From Acidobacteriota bacterium (lineage in GTDB: Bacteria > Acidobacteriota > Vicinamibacteria > Vicinamibacterales > UBA2999), in NCBI GenBank assembly GCA_016184455.1, contig JACPCS010000140.1, positions 47,623 through 111,622 of the forward strand: DNA of 64,000 bases, written 5' to 3'. Positions 1 to 8,756 of this stretch are shown here, piece by piece. Position 1 is the first letter of the stretch. Each line of letters starts with the position of its first letter. The notes beneath the pieces are model-generated. The model was not told the origin of the DNA, ran no database searches, and saw only the letters and a program-made list of their open reading frames with translations. The translations under genes were made by a program, and so were the position numbers.

Positions 1-711
1 CGTGGAGAACAGACGAGCGTCCGGCGAGGCGCGCAGTCGGCGGTCGAAGACGACGCGCGTCAGCGGCCGCTCGCGGTACACGTGGCGCGCCGTCAGCAGC
101 GGATCGTCGACGAGCAGCGTGCCCGAGCCGATGCCGATCGCGTCGACCTGCGCGCGCACGAAATGCGCGTGACGGTCCGCCACCGTCGACGTCAGCTGCG
201 TCCGCTCGCCCGCGGCCGCCGCGAGGCGCCCGTCGAGGCTGGTGGCCGCCTTCAGGATCACGAACGGCCGCCGCTCGCGGACCGCCGTGAGAAACGGCTG
301 GTTCAACCGCACCGCCTCATCACGTCCCACGCCCACTTCGACCTCGATGCCGTGGTCGCGCAGGATCTCAAAGCCGCGCCCGCTCACGAGCGGATATGGA
401 TCTTCCATGGCGGCCACGACGCGTCGGATGCCGGCCGCGATGATCCGATCGGTGCAGGGGCCGGTGCGTCCCGTGTGCGAACACGGCTCGAGCGTGCTGT
501 ACAGCGTGGCGCCGCGCGCGCGGCCGCCCGCGTCGTCAATCGCGTAGATTTCGGCATGCGGCTCGCCGGCGCGCTCGTGGGCGCCGTCCCCCACGACCAC
601 GCCGTCGGCTGTGACGACCGAGGCGCCGACGACCGGGTTCGGCGTGGTCCGGCCGAGCCCACGCCGCGCGTGCGCCAGCGCCCGCCGCATCCATCGCTCG
701 TCGTCTACCAT
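1..711 (-). CDS. ribD: Riboflavin biosynthesis protein RibD (3' end beyond window)
   Basis: RibD deaminates and then reduces the pyrimidine intermediate of riboflavin synthesis in the cytoplasm. The visible 237 codons hold the deaminase domain, with the zinc motif HAE near residue 52 and PCSHTGRTGPC near residues 76-86, followed by the start of the reductase domain (KAATSLDGRL). The gene is cut by the left edge, so the end of the reductase is unseen. The ATG at 711 overlaps the last 7 bases of ftsY, which implies translational coupling. The deaminase motifs make the identification secure; whether the reductase half is complete cannot be judged here. Confidence 0.93.
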   Translation of the reverse strand, partial: MVDDERWMRRALAHARRGLGRTTPNPVVGASVVTADGVVVGDGAHERAGEPHAEIYAIDDAGGRARGATLYSTLEPCSHTGRTGPCTDRIIAAGIRRVVAAMEDPYPLVSGRGFEILRDHGIEVEVGVGRDEAVRLNQPFLTAVRERRPFVILKAATSLDGRLAAAAGERTQLTSTVADRHAHFVRAQVDAIGIGSGTLLVDDPLLTARHVYRERPLTRVVFDRRLRASPDARLFST

Positions 712-1637
712 TTCTCTTGAAACAGCGCGTCGACGTACTCCTGCGGCGAGAAGGGCACGAGGTCGTCGATCCCCTCGCCGACGCCGACATAGCGAATGGG
801 CAGCTTGAGGTCGTGGGCGATGGCCACCGCGATTCCGCCTTTGGCCGTGCCATCGAGCTTCGTGAGGACGATGCCGGTCACGCCGGCCACGTTCGTGAAC
901 TCGCGCGCCTGCGCGAGACCGTTCTGCCCGACGGTGGCGTCGAGCACGAGCAGGACCTCGTGCGGCGCGCCTTCGGTCGCCCGCGCCGCGACACGGCGGA
1001 TCTTGTCGAGCTCGCTCATCAGATTCGTGCGCGTGTGCAGGCGGCCGGCGGTGTCGACGAGAATCGGATCCCGGCCGCGCGCGCGTCCTGATTGAATCGC
1101 CTCGAAGACGACCGACGCCGGATCGGCGCCCTCCCGCGCACGCACGATGTCCACCTGCGCCCGCTTCGCCCAGATCTCCAGCTGCTCGACCGCCGCCGCG
1201 CGAAACGTATCGGCGGCACAGACGAGCGGCTGCTTCCCCGACGCCTTGAGCAGGTTGGCGAGCTTGCCGATCGTCGTGGTCTTGCCGGTGCCGTTGACGC
1301 CCACGATGAGCGTCACGTGCGGCGACTGGCCGTTCGTGGCCGGCGGCGCATCGACCGCCTCGAAAATCGTCCGGATTTCCTGCTTGACGAGATCGCGCAG
1401 GCTCTCGCCGCGCCGGGCGCGCTCGCGGACCGCCGCGACGATCCGCTCGGTCGCGGCGACGCCGACGTCGGCGGAGATGAGCAGCTCCTCGAGCGCTTCC
1501 ACCGTGTCGACGTCGATCGGCTTCGCCTGCTGGACCTCGTCATCGGCGCGCCGAACGATCTCGTCGAACCGGTCGAAGATCTGCTGCGTGGTGCGGCTCA
1601 GCCCGTCGCGCAGTCGGTCAAAGAATCCCAACCCCAC
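705..1637 (-). CDS. ftsY: Signal recognition particle receptor FtsY
   Basis: FtsY is the SRP-receptor GTPase that docks ribosome-nascent-chain/SRP complexes at the inner membrane. At 310 residues it has the NG domain but almost none of the long acidic A domain of the E. coli protein. GTPase motifs in order are GVNGTGKTTT (near residue 113), DTFRAAAVEQL, DTAGR and TKLDGTAKGG, with the family ending GVGEGIDDLVPF. The start is GTG at 1637; a TTG six bases downstream is also possible and has a better-spaced GAGG. It is the first gene of the ftsY-ribD pair, with a heptamer repeat array separating it from gpsA. Confidence 0.95.
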   Translation of the reverse strand: MGLGFFDRLRDGLSRTTQQIFDRFDEIVRRADDEVQQAKPIDVDTVEALEELLISADVGVAATERIVAAVRERARRGESLRDLVKQEIRTIFEAVDAPPATNGQSPHVTLIVGVNGTGKTTTIGKLANLLKASGKQPLVCAADTFRAAAVEQLEIWAKRAQVDIVRAREGADPASVVFEAIQSGRARGRDPILVDTAGRLHTRTNLMSELDKIRRVAARATEGAPHEVLLVLDATVGQNGLAQAREFTNVAGVTGIVLTKLDGTAKGGIAVAIAHDLKLPIRYVGVGEGIDDLVPFSPQEYVDALFQEKW

Positions 1638-1653
1638 ACCTCATTCACGAAAA

Positions 1654-1730
1654 ACTACCAACTACCAACTACCAACCACCACCCACCAACCACCAACTGC
1701 TACCGGCTACCGACTACCAGCTACTGGCTA
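1654..1730. repeat. Period-7 tandem array (ACTACCR type) at the gpsA 3' end
   Basis: About eleven degenerate 7-base units (AACTACC, AACCACC, ACCGGCT and similar) fill the gap between ftsY and gpsA. On the gpsA coding strand the unit reads TAGYCGG, and the gpsA stop codon at 1728-1730 is itself part of the array. Because 7 is not a multiple of 3, successive TAGs fall in different reading frames. Confidence 0.85.
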
Positions 1731-2726
1731 GTTCTCCGCCCGCTGCGGCCGCAGCATGAGCTCCTCGAGCGCCGTGCGCGCATCCTTTCGGCCCGCGAGC
1801 AGCTCGGCGACCTGCGCCGTAATCGGCAGCTCGACGCCGTGACGTGCCCCGAGCGCCAGCGCGGCTTCGGTCGTCCGCACGCCTTCGGCGACCATCTTCA
1901 TGCTCGACAGCACGTCTCCGAGCGACCGCCCGCGCGCCAGCTCGATGCCGACGTGGCGGTTGCGGCTGAGCGACCCGGTGCAGGTGAGGACCAGATCGCC
2001 GAGGCCGGTGAGGCCGGCGAGCGTCTCCCGCTGCGCGCCCTCCGCACACGCCAGTCGCGTGATCTCGGCGAGTCCCCGCGTGATCAGCCCCGCGAGCGCG
2101 TTGTGCCCGAGCGCGAGCCCTTCGGCCACGCCGGCGGCAATCGCAATCACGTTCTTCAGCGCACCGCCGAACTCGACGCCGACGACATCGCACGTCCCGT
2201 AAAGCCGGAAGTACGGCGCACGGAAATCGGCCTGTACCTGCTCCACGACGGCGGCGTCGCGCGAGGCGACGGAGACGGCGGTCGGCAGCTGCCGCGCCAC
2301 CTCCGCCGCAAAGCTCGGACCCGACAGCACGGCCACCTGGACGTGCCGATCGAGCTCCTGCTCGATCACCTGCGAAATACGGAGCAGTGTGTCCTGCTCC
2401 AGGCCTTTGGTGGCGCTGACGACGGTGACGCCGCCGCCGAGGAGCGGCGCGACGCGCCGCAGGATCTGCCGGGTGCCGTGCGACGGCACCGCCGACACGA
2501 CGAAGTTCGCGCCGCCGAGCGCCTCCTCGAGATCGGGAGTCACGCTGAGACGATCGGGAAACACGATACCGGGCAGGTAGACCGCGTTCGCGCGCCGTGT
2601 CCGCATTTCGGCGGCGAGCGCCGCGTCGCGCGCCCACAACCTCGCTTCATGACCGGCACGCGCGAGGTGCACCGCCAGCGCGGTGCCCCACCCGCCGGCG
2701 CCGAGAACGGCAACCGTTCGTCCCAT
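1728..2726 (-). CDS. gpsA: Glycerol-3-phosphate dehydrogenase [NAD(P)+]
   Basis: GpsA reduces dihydroxyacetone phosphate to sn-glycerol 3-phosphate, the backbone of phospholipids. The 332-residue protein opens with the Rossmann motif GAGGWGTAL, carries the catalytic-lysine segment FGGALKNVIAIA and the C-terminal signature LVLTCTGSLSRNRHVG. The ATG at 2726 was chosen because the dinucleotide fold starts at once; an in-frame extension to 2831 would run deep into plsY and has no homology. plsY stops five bases upstream. The plsY-gpsA pairing places consecutive phospholipid steps in one operon. The stop codon lies inside a heptamer array. Confidence 0.95.
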   Translation of the reverse strand: MGRTVAVLGAGGWGTALAVHLARAGHEARLWARDAALAAEMRTRRANAVYLPGIVFPDRLSVTPDLEEALGGANFVVSAVPSHGTRQILRRVAPLLGGGVTVVSATKGLEQDTLLRISQVIEQELDRHVQVAVLSGPSFAAEVARQLPTAVSVASRDAAVVEQVQADFRAPYFRLYGTCDVVGVEFGGALKNVIAIAAGVAEGLALGHNALAGLITRGLAEITRLACAEGAQRETLAGLTGLGDLVLTCTGSLSRNRHVGIELARGRSLGDVLSSMKMVAEGVRTTEAALALGARHGVELPITAQVAELLAGRKDARTALEELMLRPQRAEN

Positions 2727-2730
2727 CCCC

Positions 2731-3318
2731 CTAGATTCGCTGTCCGATGCGCCGTTCGGTGCCTGCCGCGAGCCGGCCGAGGTTGGCGCGATGGCGTTCG
2801 ATGATGATGAGCGCGGCGACGAGCGCGCCAACGGAGACGGGCGTCAGGCCCTCGCTCGCCATCGTCGCCACGGCCAGCGTCACGGCGGCCGTCATCGACC
2901 CGACCGAGATATAGCGCGTGACCCAGATTGCCACCACGAAGACGGATGCGGCGAGCGCCGCGGCGATCGGTGCCAGCACGGCGAACGCGCCGGCGGCCGT
3001 CGCCACGCCCTTGCCGCCGCGAAACCGAAGCCAGACGGGATAGATGTGGCCTATCACGGATGTCAGTCCTGCCGCGACAGGCGTCGCCGGCCCTTCGGTC
3101 AGACGTCCGGCGACCAGCACGGCGAGCGCGCCTTTGGCCGCATCGAGTGAGACAGCCCCGAGCGCCTGCGCCACGCCGCTCGTGCGAAGCACGTTCGCGG
3201 CGCCGATATTGCCGCTCCCGACGCGGCGCAGATCGATGCCGCGGCGCCGCGCCAGCAGAAACGCACACGGCACCGAACCGACGAGATATCCGAGCGTGAC
3301 GGCGAACAGCTCTTCCAT
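2731..3318 (-). CDS. plsY: Glycerol-3-phosphate acyltransferase PlsY
   Basis: PlsY is an inner-membrane enzyme that transfers an acyl group from acyl-phosphate to glycerol 3-phosphate. The 195-residue sequence is made of hydrophobic segments with the family motifs GSGNIGAANV (near residues 35-44) and RFRGGKGVAT (near residues 97-106). The ATG at 3318 starts MEELFAVTLGYLVGS, the usual N-terminal membrane helix, and shares one base with the thpR stop (TGATG). A longer upstream frame overlaps thpR and was rejected. It supplies the step after GpsA, encoded directly downstream. Confidence 0.94.
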   Translation of the reverse strand: MEELFAVTLGYLVGSVPCAFLLARRRGIDLRRVGSGNIGAANVLRTSGVAQALGAVSLDAAKGALAVLVAGRLTEGPATPVAAGLTSVIGHIYPVWLRFRGGKGVATAAGAFAVLAPIAAALAASVFVVAIWVTRYISVGSMTAAVTLAVATMASEGLTPVSVGALVAALIIIERHRANLGRLAAGTERRIGQRI

Positions 3319-3887
3319 CACCGGGCGAGCGGGGTGCGCTGCAGGGCGACGTAGATGTGACCCTGTGGCGACGGCCGGCTCTCGAACAGTGTAATCGCGT
3401 TCGCCGGTGAGACTCCGAACCGGCGCTCGGTCAATCCGGCGAGCCATGTCGCCGTGCGCACGCCGCCGGGTTCGCGCACGCGCGCAAGCGTCACGTGCGG
3501 GTGGTACGGACGCGGTTCACGCGCCACACCCGAGCGATCGAGCCGTGTGGAGACCTCGGCCTCCACACTCGCCAGCGCCGCGGCGCCGGCGCTGACCCCC
3601 GCCCAGACGACGCGCGGCGCGCCATGTTCGGGAAATGTGCCGACGCCTGCGATCGCCAGCTCGAATGGCGGGACGGACACGTCGGGCGCGAGCGCCGACC
3701 GAATCGCCTCCGCCTGCGACGCGTCCACCTCGCCGATGAAGCGTACCGTGACGTGCAGCCGATCCGCAGGCACCCACGTCATGCGCGCACGCTGGTCCCT
3801 CGCCGCGCGGCGCCGGAGCTCCTCGCCGCAGGAGGCGACCGCATCGACCACGCCCGGGACGAGCTCCACTCCGACGAACAGCCTCAC
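3318..3887 (-). CDS. thpR: RNA 2',3'-cyclic phosphodiesterase (2'-5' RNA ligase family)
   Basis: This is a small 2H-phosphoesterase that opens 2',3'-cyclic phosphates on RNA ends. The two HxTx motifs of the family are visible as HVTVRF and HVTLAR, about 85 residues apart. The GTG at 3887 gives the typical N-terminus VRLFVGVEL and about 189 residues; a TTG at 3914 is an alternative and has a GGAG upstream. It ends by sharing one base with plsY. The cinA stop is 138 bases upstream, so it may have its own promoter. Confidence 0.88.
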   Translation of the reverse strand: MRLFVGVELVPGVVDAVASCGEELRRRAARDQRARMTWVPADRLHVTVRFIGEVDASQAEAIRSALAPDVSVPPFELAIAGVGTFPEHGAPRVVWAGVSAGAAALASVEAEVSTRLDRSGVAREPRPYHPHVTLARVREPGGVRTATWLAGLTERRFGVSPANAITLFESRPSPQGHIYVALQRTPLAR

Positions 3888-4025
3888 GACACTACCGGCA
3901 TCTGGTTCCCACAACTGAACTGGCCGCTCCGCTCCACCCCACCGCGCAGAAAACGCGCGGCGGGGACCCCGGGTTGTCGCGGCCAGCGGAACCGCGGTCG
4001 AACAGTTGTCGGTGGCGGCAGGACA

Positions 4026-5294
4026 TCAGTTGATACGACCCAGTAGTATCCGGCGGACCAGATCGAGCGCCGCCTGCGACGCCTGGAACTTGATCAGCTC
4101 GCGATCGCCGACGAACTGGTGCACGCGCGATCGTGTCCCCTCGGGAAGGGCGGCCGCGACGGCGACGGTGCCCACGGGCTTCTGGGGCGTTCCGCCGCCG
4201 GGACCCGCTATGCCCGTCACGCCGACGCCGACGTCGGTCTGTGCGCGTGCGCGGATCCCCTCCGCCATCGCGACGGCGACCGGTTCGCTGACCGCGCCGT
4301 GCTCCGCAATCAACGCCGCCGGGACGCCGGCGAGCGCCGTCTTCGCCTCGTTCGCGTACACGACAACGCCGCGATCGACATACCGCGAGCTGCCGGGCAC
4401 GTCCGTCAGCCGCGACGTGATGAGCCCGCCCGTACACGACTCCGCCACCGCGATGCGCAAACCCCGGTCGACCAGCAGCGCTCCAACCACCTCCTCGAGC
4501 GTACGGCCGTCCCGGCTGAACGCGTCCACGCCCAGCACGTCCATGGCCTGCCGGGATGCAGCGTCGACCGCGGCGTCCGCCTCCTCGCGTGTGGGAGCGC
4601 GCGCGGACAGGTGCAGCTCGATCTGGCCGAGCGAGGCGAGAATCGTCGTGCTCACGGGCACCGCCGCACGTGCCCATTCCTCGTACAGCGGCTTGACGGC
4701 CACTTCCGTGTGCGACTCCGTGCGCCCGGTGATGCGGATCGTCCGCCTCACGAGCGACAGGCCCGACGCACGCGCCTTCAACGGTCCGGCCGCGAGCGCG
4801 ACGAGCATCGGCCTGAGCTCACGAGGAGGGCCGGGCAGCATCAACACGACGCGGTCGCCGTCCTCGAGCCAGAGGCCGGGCGCGGTGCCGTTCGCGTTCT
4901 CCAGGACCACCGCCCCGGCCGGCACCATCGCCTGGCGCCGATTGATCTCCGGCATCGGCAGGCCCCGACGTTCGAAGCGTGCCCGGATGCGCGCAGTGAT
5001 CGCCTCGTCTTCCGCGAGCGGACGCGCCAGCACGTCGGCGACGACTTCGCGCGTGAGATCGTCGTCGGTCGGACCGAGACCGCCGCTGCAGACGAGCAGA
5101 TCCACGCGCGCGAGCGCGCCGCGAACGGCGCCGGCCAGCTCGCCGCGGTCGTCGCCCACGACCATCTTGAAGACGACCTCGATGCCGATCAGATCGAGCT
5201 GCTCGGTGATGAACAGCGAGTTCGTATCGATGCGTGCGGGCGTCAGCAGCTCGCTGCCGACCGCAAGGATGGCAGCGCGACGAAGTAGCCTCAC
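4026..5294 (-). CDS. cinA: CinA family protein (MoCF domain plus PncC-type amidase)
   Basis: CinA proteins join an N-terminal molybdopterin-binding-like (COG1058) domain with ADP-ribose pyrophosphatase activity in characterised members to a C-terminal nicotinamide-nucleotide amidase domain. Seen here are the N-terminal AVGSELL and GGLGPTDDDLTREVVA, and in the C-terminal domain AVAESCTGGL with the amidase serine, then GIAGPGGGTPQKPVG. Length is about 422 residues, normal for the full-length form. The GTG at 5294 overlaps the pgpA stop as GTGA; a GTG nine bases upstream is also open. It probably salvages NMN in pyridine nucleotide recycling. Confidence 0.93.
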   Translation of the reverse strand: MRLLRRAAILAVGSELLTPARIDTNSLFITEQLDLIGIEVVFKMVVGDDRGELAGAVRGALARVDLLVCSGGLGPTDDDLTREVVADVLARPLAEDEAITARIRARFERRGLPMPEINRRQAMVPAGAVVLENANGTAPGLWLEDGDRVVLMLPGPPRELRPMLVALAAGPLKARASGLSLVRRTIRITGRTESHTEVAVKPLYEEWARAAVPVSTTILASLGQIELHLSARAPTREEADAAVDAASRQAMDVLGVDAFSRDGRTLEEVVGALLVDRGLRIAVAESCTGGLITSRLTDVPGSSRYVDRGVVVYANEAKTALAGVPAALIAEHGAVSEPVAVAMAEGIRARAQTDVGVGVTGIAGPGGGTPQKPVGTVAVAAALPEGTRSRVHQFVGDRELIKFQASQAALDLVRRILLGRIN

Positions 5295-5755
5295 GTGAAC
5301 CACTCCGGGGCCAGCACGACGAGTCCGCGCATGATCAGATAACCGTATACCGCGGCCATGGCGTCGTCAGCCATCACGCCCCAGCCCCTCGGCAGCGCCT
5401 CCAGGCGGCGCGCCGGCCACGGCTTCACGATGTCGAGCAGCCGGAACACGAGAAATCCCGCGCACGCGCCCAGGGCGTTGATCGGCAGCCACAGCAGCGT
5501 GACGAGCATTCCGAGCACTTCGTCGACGACCACCGGCCCCGGGTCGACGCGGCCGAAATGACGCTCGGCCATCCCCGCGCTCCAGGTGCCCAGGATCGCG
5601 ACCGCCGCGGCAACGGTGACCTCGGTCACCGGCGACCCGGTGCTGCGAACGAGCCAGAGGACCGCGAGCCCGAGCGCCGACCCCGCCGTGCCCGGCGCCA
5701 CCGGCACGTACCCGACGTAACCGCCGGTCGCGATCAGAAGGGCGAAGCGTTGCAT
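5291..5755 (-). CDS. pgpA: Phosphatidylglycerophosphatase A
   Basis: PgpA dephosphorylates phosphatidylglycerophosphate to phosphatidylglycerol at the inner membrane. The hydrophobic 154-residue protein has the family motifs APGTAGS, VVDEVLGM and LLDIVKPWPARRLE. The ATG at 5755 was preferred over a GTG at 5770, because the GTG lies inside the arm of a large palindromic repeat. Its end overlaps cinA by four bases. With plsY and gpsA nearby, this stretch groups three phospholipid genes. Confidence 0.93.
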   Translation of the reverse strand: MQRFALLIATGGYVGYVPVAPGTAGSALGLAVLWLVRSTGSPVTEVTVAAAVAILGTWSAGMAERHFGRVDPGPVVVDEVLGMLVTLLWLPINALGACAGFLVFRLLDIVKPWPARRLEALPRGWGVMADDAMAAVYGYLIMRGLVVLAPEWFT

Positions 5756-5761
5756 GCCGAG

Positions 5762-5827
5762 ACGGGCCACGGAGTCACAGAGACACGGAGGCCCAATATA
5801 GTTTTTCTCCGCGTCTCCGTGTCTCGG
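5762..5827. repeat. Large imperfect palindrome upstream of pgpA
   Basis: Arms of about 24 bases (CCACGGAGTCACAGAGACAC on the left, the complement of CTCCGTGTCTCGGTGG on the right) flank an AT-rich loop with a TTTTT run. It resembles the widespread CACAGAGACAC-type dispersed palindromes seen in many bacterial genomes. It separates pgpA from the RDD gene and may act as a terminator or mRNA end. Confidence 0.75.
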
Positions 5828-5836
5828 TGGCTCGTC

Positions 5837-6793
5837 TCAGGCCGAGGGGACGGTGATCACGCGGGTGCGCGCCATGCGGTCGTGCAGCGCGCGTCGATCG
5901 GACGTGACGAGGGCGGGAAGAAAACCGAGGCCCAGGAGAACAGCCGACACAACGCCGGCGAGCGTGCGCCGCAGGGCCGACGCGGCGTCGAGCGGCCGCT
6001 CGTCCGCGCTCACGACACGGATGTGCGCGGCCATCTTGCCAATCGTCTGGCCGCCCACCGCTGTGAACGCATAGAAATACGAGAACTTGATGAGCAGCAG
6101 AAACGCGGTGAGCGGCACAGGAGGCAGCGCCGTCCACTCCTGCATCGGCAACCCCGCCATGCGGAGCGTGAAGTAGACCACCGCCAGATCGATCCCGCCC
6201 AGCAAGAGAATGTCGAGAGCCGCCGCCGCGGCGCGCGCGCCGGGCGAACCCGTCTCGCCCACGATCGGCTCCGCGGTCGAGCGGACCGGCTCTCTCCACA
6301 CTCGTGACGCACGCCGTCGTGCGGCGGGTAGCGGCTCGACTGGAGGCGTAAGAGGCAACTCCGGCGCCGCCTCAGGCTCGCTGCGCCGGATTGGCGTCGC
6401 CGCGGTGCGGAGCCGCGGCGTATCCGGCGTCCGCCGCACCGCGAGCGGTGGTCTGGGTGCCGGCGGCACTTTGATCAGGGGCTCGTCGTCTTCGCCAGTG
6501 TCGAGCGTGGGCGTGAACAACGGGAGCTTCTCGACGTCGGCCGGCACCGCCGTCGTGACGAGCGGAGGCTCCGGCGTGGCCGGCGGCGGCGAGGCGGGCG
6601 CCGGCCGTTCCGGAGCGGCCATGTCGACCTGTGCGAGCCAGTCGCTCGTGCCGGTCACGCCGGCGTCGCGCAGATCGAGGTCACTCTCGATCCGCTCCTG
6701 GCCGGGGTCGGCCATCAGCGAAAAATCGTACCCGCAATTCCTGCAGCGATCGCCGGTCTCAAACCCGAGGTAGTTGCACTTCGGGCACTTCAC
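5837..6793 (-). CDS. Zinc-ribbon / RDD-family membrane protein
   Basis: The N-terminus is a double CxxC zinc ribbon (CPKC and CRNC, residues 3-21). A long Pro/Ala-rich, low-complexity linker (about residues 60-190) follows, and then a C-terminal RDD domain with hydrophobic helices (ALDILLLGGIDLAVVYF and later segments) and the GQTIGKMAAHIRV motif typical of RDD proteins. RDD domains occur in transport-related or membrane-remodelling proteins, but no function can be assigned. The ATG at 6793 overlaps the upstream TPR gene (ATGA), so the two are probably co-translated and may act together. Confidence 0.85.
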   Translation of the reverse strand: MKCPKCNYLGFETGDRCRNCGYDFSLMADPGQERIESDLDLRDAGVTGTSDWLAQVDMAAPERPAPASPPPATPEPPLVTTAVPADVEKLPLFTPTLDTGEDDEPLIKVPPAPRPPLAVRRTPDTPRLRTAATPIRRSEPEAAPELPLTPPVEPLPAARRRASRVWREPVRSTAEPIVGETGSPGARAAAAALDILLLGGIDLAVVYFTLRMAGLPMQEWTALPPVPLTAFLLLIKFSYFYAFTAVGGQTIGKMAAHIRVVSADERPLDAASALRRTLAGVVSAVLLGLGFLPALVTSDRRALHDRMARTRVITVPSA

Positions 6794-7605
6794 GGCTGTC
6801 CTGCCTCGACTGGCGCGGCGCTCGACAGACCGGCGGCTGCCAGAAGGTCGCGCTGAATGTCGGCGCGGAGCTGGTCTGCCTCGCCGCGCGCCGGATCGCT
6901 GGGATTGATGCGATCGAGCACGCGCAGCGCGTCACGGATCCGGCCGTCCGCATACAGGCTGCGCGCCCGCAGCAGCGCCGTCTCCGCCGCGCGGACGACG
7001 GGCAGCGGCTCCTCGACCACCGGCTGCGCCGTCCGAACGGGCGTGCCTCCCTGCAGCTCGGAGAGCCACGTCCCGATGGGCAGCCCGCCGAGGAGCATGG
7101 CTGTCGCGACGACGAACGCCCCGAGCGCGGCGGCGGTCCATCCGCGCCGCGGCGGCGTCAGCGGTACCCGCCGCTTCCGCTCAACGCGCGGCGGCCTCGG
7201 CTCGAGCCGCAGATCCGCAGCGACGCCCGGCGTCGTCACGCGATTGAGGCGATCGAGGAATAGATGCGCGGAATCGCTCCCCTGCTCGACCGCGCGCGTC
7301 AGCAATTCGCGCGCCTTGTCGACGTCTCCGGCATGGTAGGCGGCCACGCCCGTGTGGAGCAGCTCCTCGGATTGACGCTGGCGTTCGGCGAGCGCGCTCC
7401 GCGCCCGTTCAATGTAGGCGTGCGCCCGATCGTGGTGCCGATCGAGAAAGACGATGCGCGTCCAGACGTTGATCGCGCGTTCGTACTGGCTGGCGAAATA
7501 GTGATCGAGCCCGGAGAGAAGGAGCTCCTCGATTCGCGCCTCGCGCTCCGCAGCATCCCGCGGTTCCGAGTCACGGACCGGGTTCGTTGACGAGGAATCA
7601 GACAT
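6790..7605 (-). CDS. TPR-like protein with one transmembrane segment
   Basis: This 271-residue protein has TPR-like helices near residues 25-110 (GLDHYFASQYERAINVW and GVAAYHAGDVDKARELLTRA). A basic region and a single membrane helix (AAALGAFVVATAMLLGGL) follow, then a second helical-repeat stretch ending in DALRVLDRINPSDPARGEAD. The layout suggests a scaffold anchored in the inner membrane with repeats on both sides. It overlaps the RDD protein gene by four bases. I do not recognise an orthologue with known function. Confidence 0.78.
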   Translation of the reverse strand: MSDSSSTNPVRDSEPRDAAEREARIEELLLSGLDHYFASQYERAINVWTRIVFLDRHHDRAHAYIERARSALAERQRQSEELLHTGVAAYHAGDVDKARELLTRAVEQGSDSAHLFLDRLNRVTTPGVAADLRLEPRPPRVERKRRVPLTPPRRGWTAAALGAFVVATAMLLGGLPIGTWLSELQGGTPVRTAQPVVEEPLPVVRAAETALLRARSLYADGRIRDALRVLDRINPSDPARGEADQLRADIQRDLLAAAGLSSAAPVEAGQP

Positions 7606-7668
7606 GCACTCGCGATTGACCGAGATTATCGGGCAAAACCCTCTTCAGGTCAACGAATTAGCGCCTTA

Positions 7669-7718
7669 CGTAGGGCGGGTCCCGCGCCCTTCGACTACGC
7701 TCAGGGCGTCCCGAGCCA
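7669..7718. repeat. Composite palindromic repeat between the TPR gene and ftcD
   Basis: A GTAGGGCGGGTCCCGC half-element is followed directly by the palindrome CCCTTCGACTACGCTCAGGG. Both cores recur elsewhere in the window: the first at 8679, 20821, 28117 and 51027, the second inside rnr at 27372. The 178 bases between the TPR gene and ftcD hold this element and no gene. Confidence 0.75.
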
Positions 7719-7783
7719 CGTCGAGGGACGATGCCGGCGCGATCGATCGGCGAGCGGACCCACCGTGTGGTACAAGCACGTTG

Positions 7784-8680
7784 ATGGCGATCATCGAGTG
7801 CGTGCCGAACGTGAGCGAGGGACGCCGTCCCGAGGTCGTCGACGCGCTAGTCGATGCCGTACGGCGCACGCCGGGCGTTCGGCTGCTCGACTACTCCTCG
7901 GACGCCTCCCACAACCGATCGGTGATCACGATGGCCGGCGACGCGGCCGGACTCAGGAACGCGGTGCTCGCGCTGTTCGAAGCGGCGCTGCCGCGGCTCG
8001 ATCTCCGGTCGCACACCGGCGAGCACCCGCGCATCGGCGCGGTCGACGTCGTGCCGTTCGTGCCGATCGAGGGGGCGGGCATGGCCGACTGCGTGGCGCT
8101 GGCGCGGGAGACGGCGGCCGAGGTGGCCGAGCGGTTTGAGGTCCCGGTGTACCTCTATGAAGAGGCGGCCACGCGCCCGTCGCGCACGAATCTCGAAGAC
8201 ATCCGGCGGGGACAGTTCGAAGGGCTGACCGCGAAGATGGCCGATCCGGAATGGACGCCCGACTTCGGCCCCTCGCATCCCCATCCAAGCGCCGGCGCGT
8301 CCGTCATCGGCGCGCGGATGCCGCTCATCGCATACAACATCAACCTCGCCACCGATCGGCTCGACGTGGCGAAGAAGATCGCCGCGGCGGTCCGCTACAG
8401 CAGCGGCGGCTTCCGGTACGTCAAGGCGATGGGCGTCACACTCGCCGACCGCGGGATCGTCCAGGTGTCCATCAATGTGACCAACTACGAGAAGACGCCA
8501 CTCTTCCGCGTGTTCGAGGCCGTCAGGCGCGAGGCCGCGCGCTACGGCGTCAGCGTGCTCGAGAGCGAGATCGTCGGGCTCGTGCCCGCAGCAGCGCTCG
8601 TTCACACGGCAGAGCACTTCCTGCAGCTCACGTCGTTCACCCCGGATCAGATCTTGGAACACAAATTGAGGAACGCGTAG
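7784..8680 (+). CDS. ftcD: Glutamate formimidoyltransferase
   Basis: The enzyme moves a formimino group between glutamate and tetrahydrofolate, the last step of one route of histidine breakdown. The 298-residue sequence matches the stand-alone transferase form: the N-terminal IIECVPNVSEGR, the HTGEHPRIGAVDVVPFVP segment with catalytic histidine, and IAYNINL. The ATG at 7784 starts exactly at the conserved N-terminus; upstream in-frame sequence is repeat DNA. No other hut gene is in the window, so the pathway context is unseen. Confidence 0.95.
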   Translation: MAIIECVPNVSEGRRPEVVDALVDAVRRTPGVRLLDYSSDASHNRSVITMAGDAAGLRNAVLALFEAALPRLDLRSHTGEHPRIGAVDVVPFVPIEGAGMADCVALARETAAEVAERFEVPVYLYEEAATRPSRTNLEDIRRGQFEGLTAKMADPEWTPDFGPSHPHPSAGASVIGARMPLIAYNINLATDRLDVAKKIAAAVRYSSGGFRYVKAMGVTLADRGIVQVSINVTNYEKTPLFRVFEAVRREAARYGVSVLESEIVGLVPAAALVHTAEHFLQLTSFTPDQILEHKLRNA

Positions 8681-8756
8681 GGCGGGTCTGCTCATTGCGA
8701 AAGAGCGGCAGACCCGCCGGGTCCGCTGCTCCATCCGTCCGCGGACCCGGCCTACA
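8679..8756. repeat. Paired palindromes downstream of ftcD
   Basis: GGCGGGTCTGC and GCAGACCCGCC form an 11-bp stem, followed by a second stem with GGGTCCGC and GCGGACCC arms ending in GGCCTAC. Both belong to the GTAGGGCGGGT family. The element lies between the convergent ends of ftcD and the decayed sigma-factor gene. There is no T-tract, so it is not a typical rho-independent terminator. Confidence 0.8.

Noticed and set aside
4026..5303. cinA start at the GTG at 5303
   Set aside because: It would overlap pgpA by 13 bases; the GTG at 5294 gives the GTGA overlap used elsewhere here. The upstream start is not excluded.
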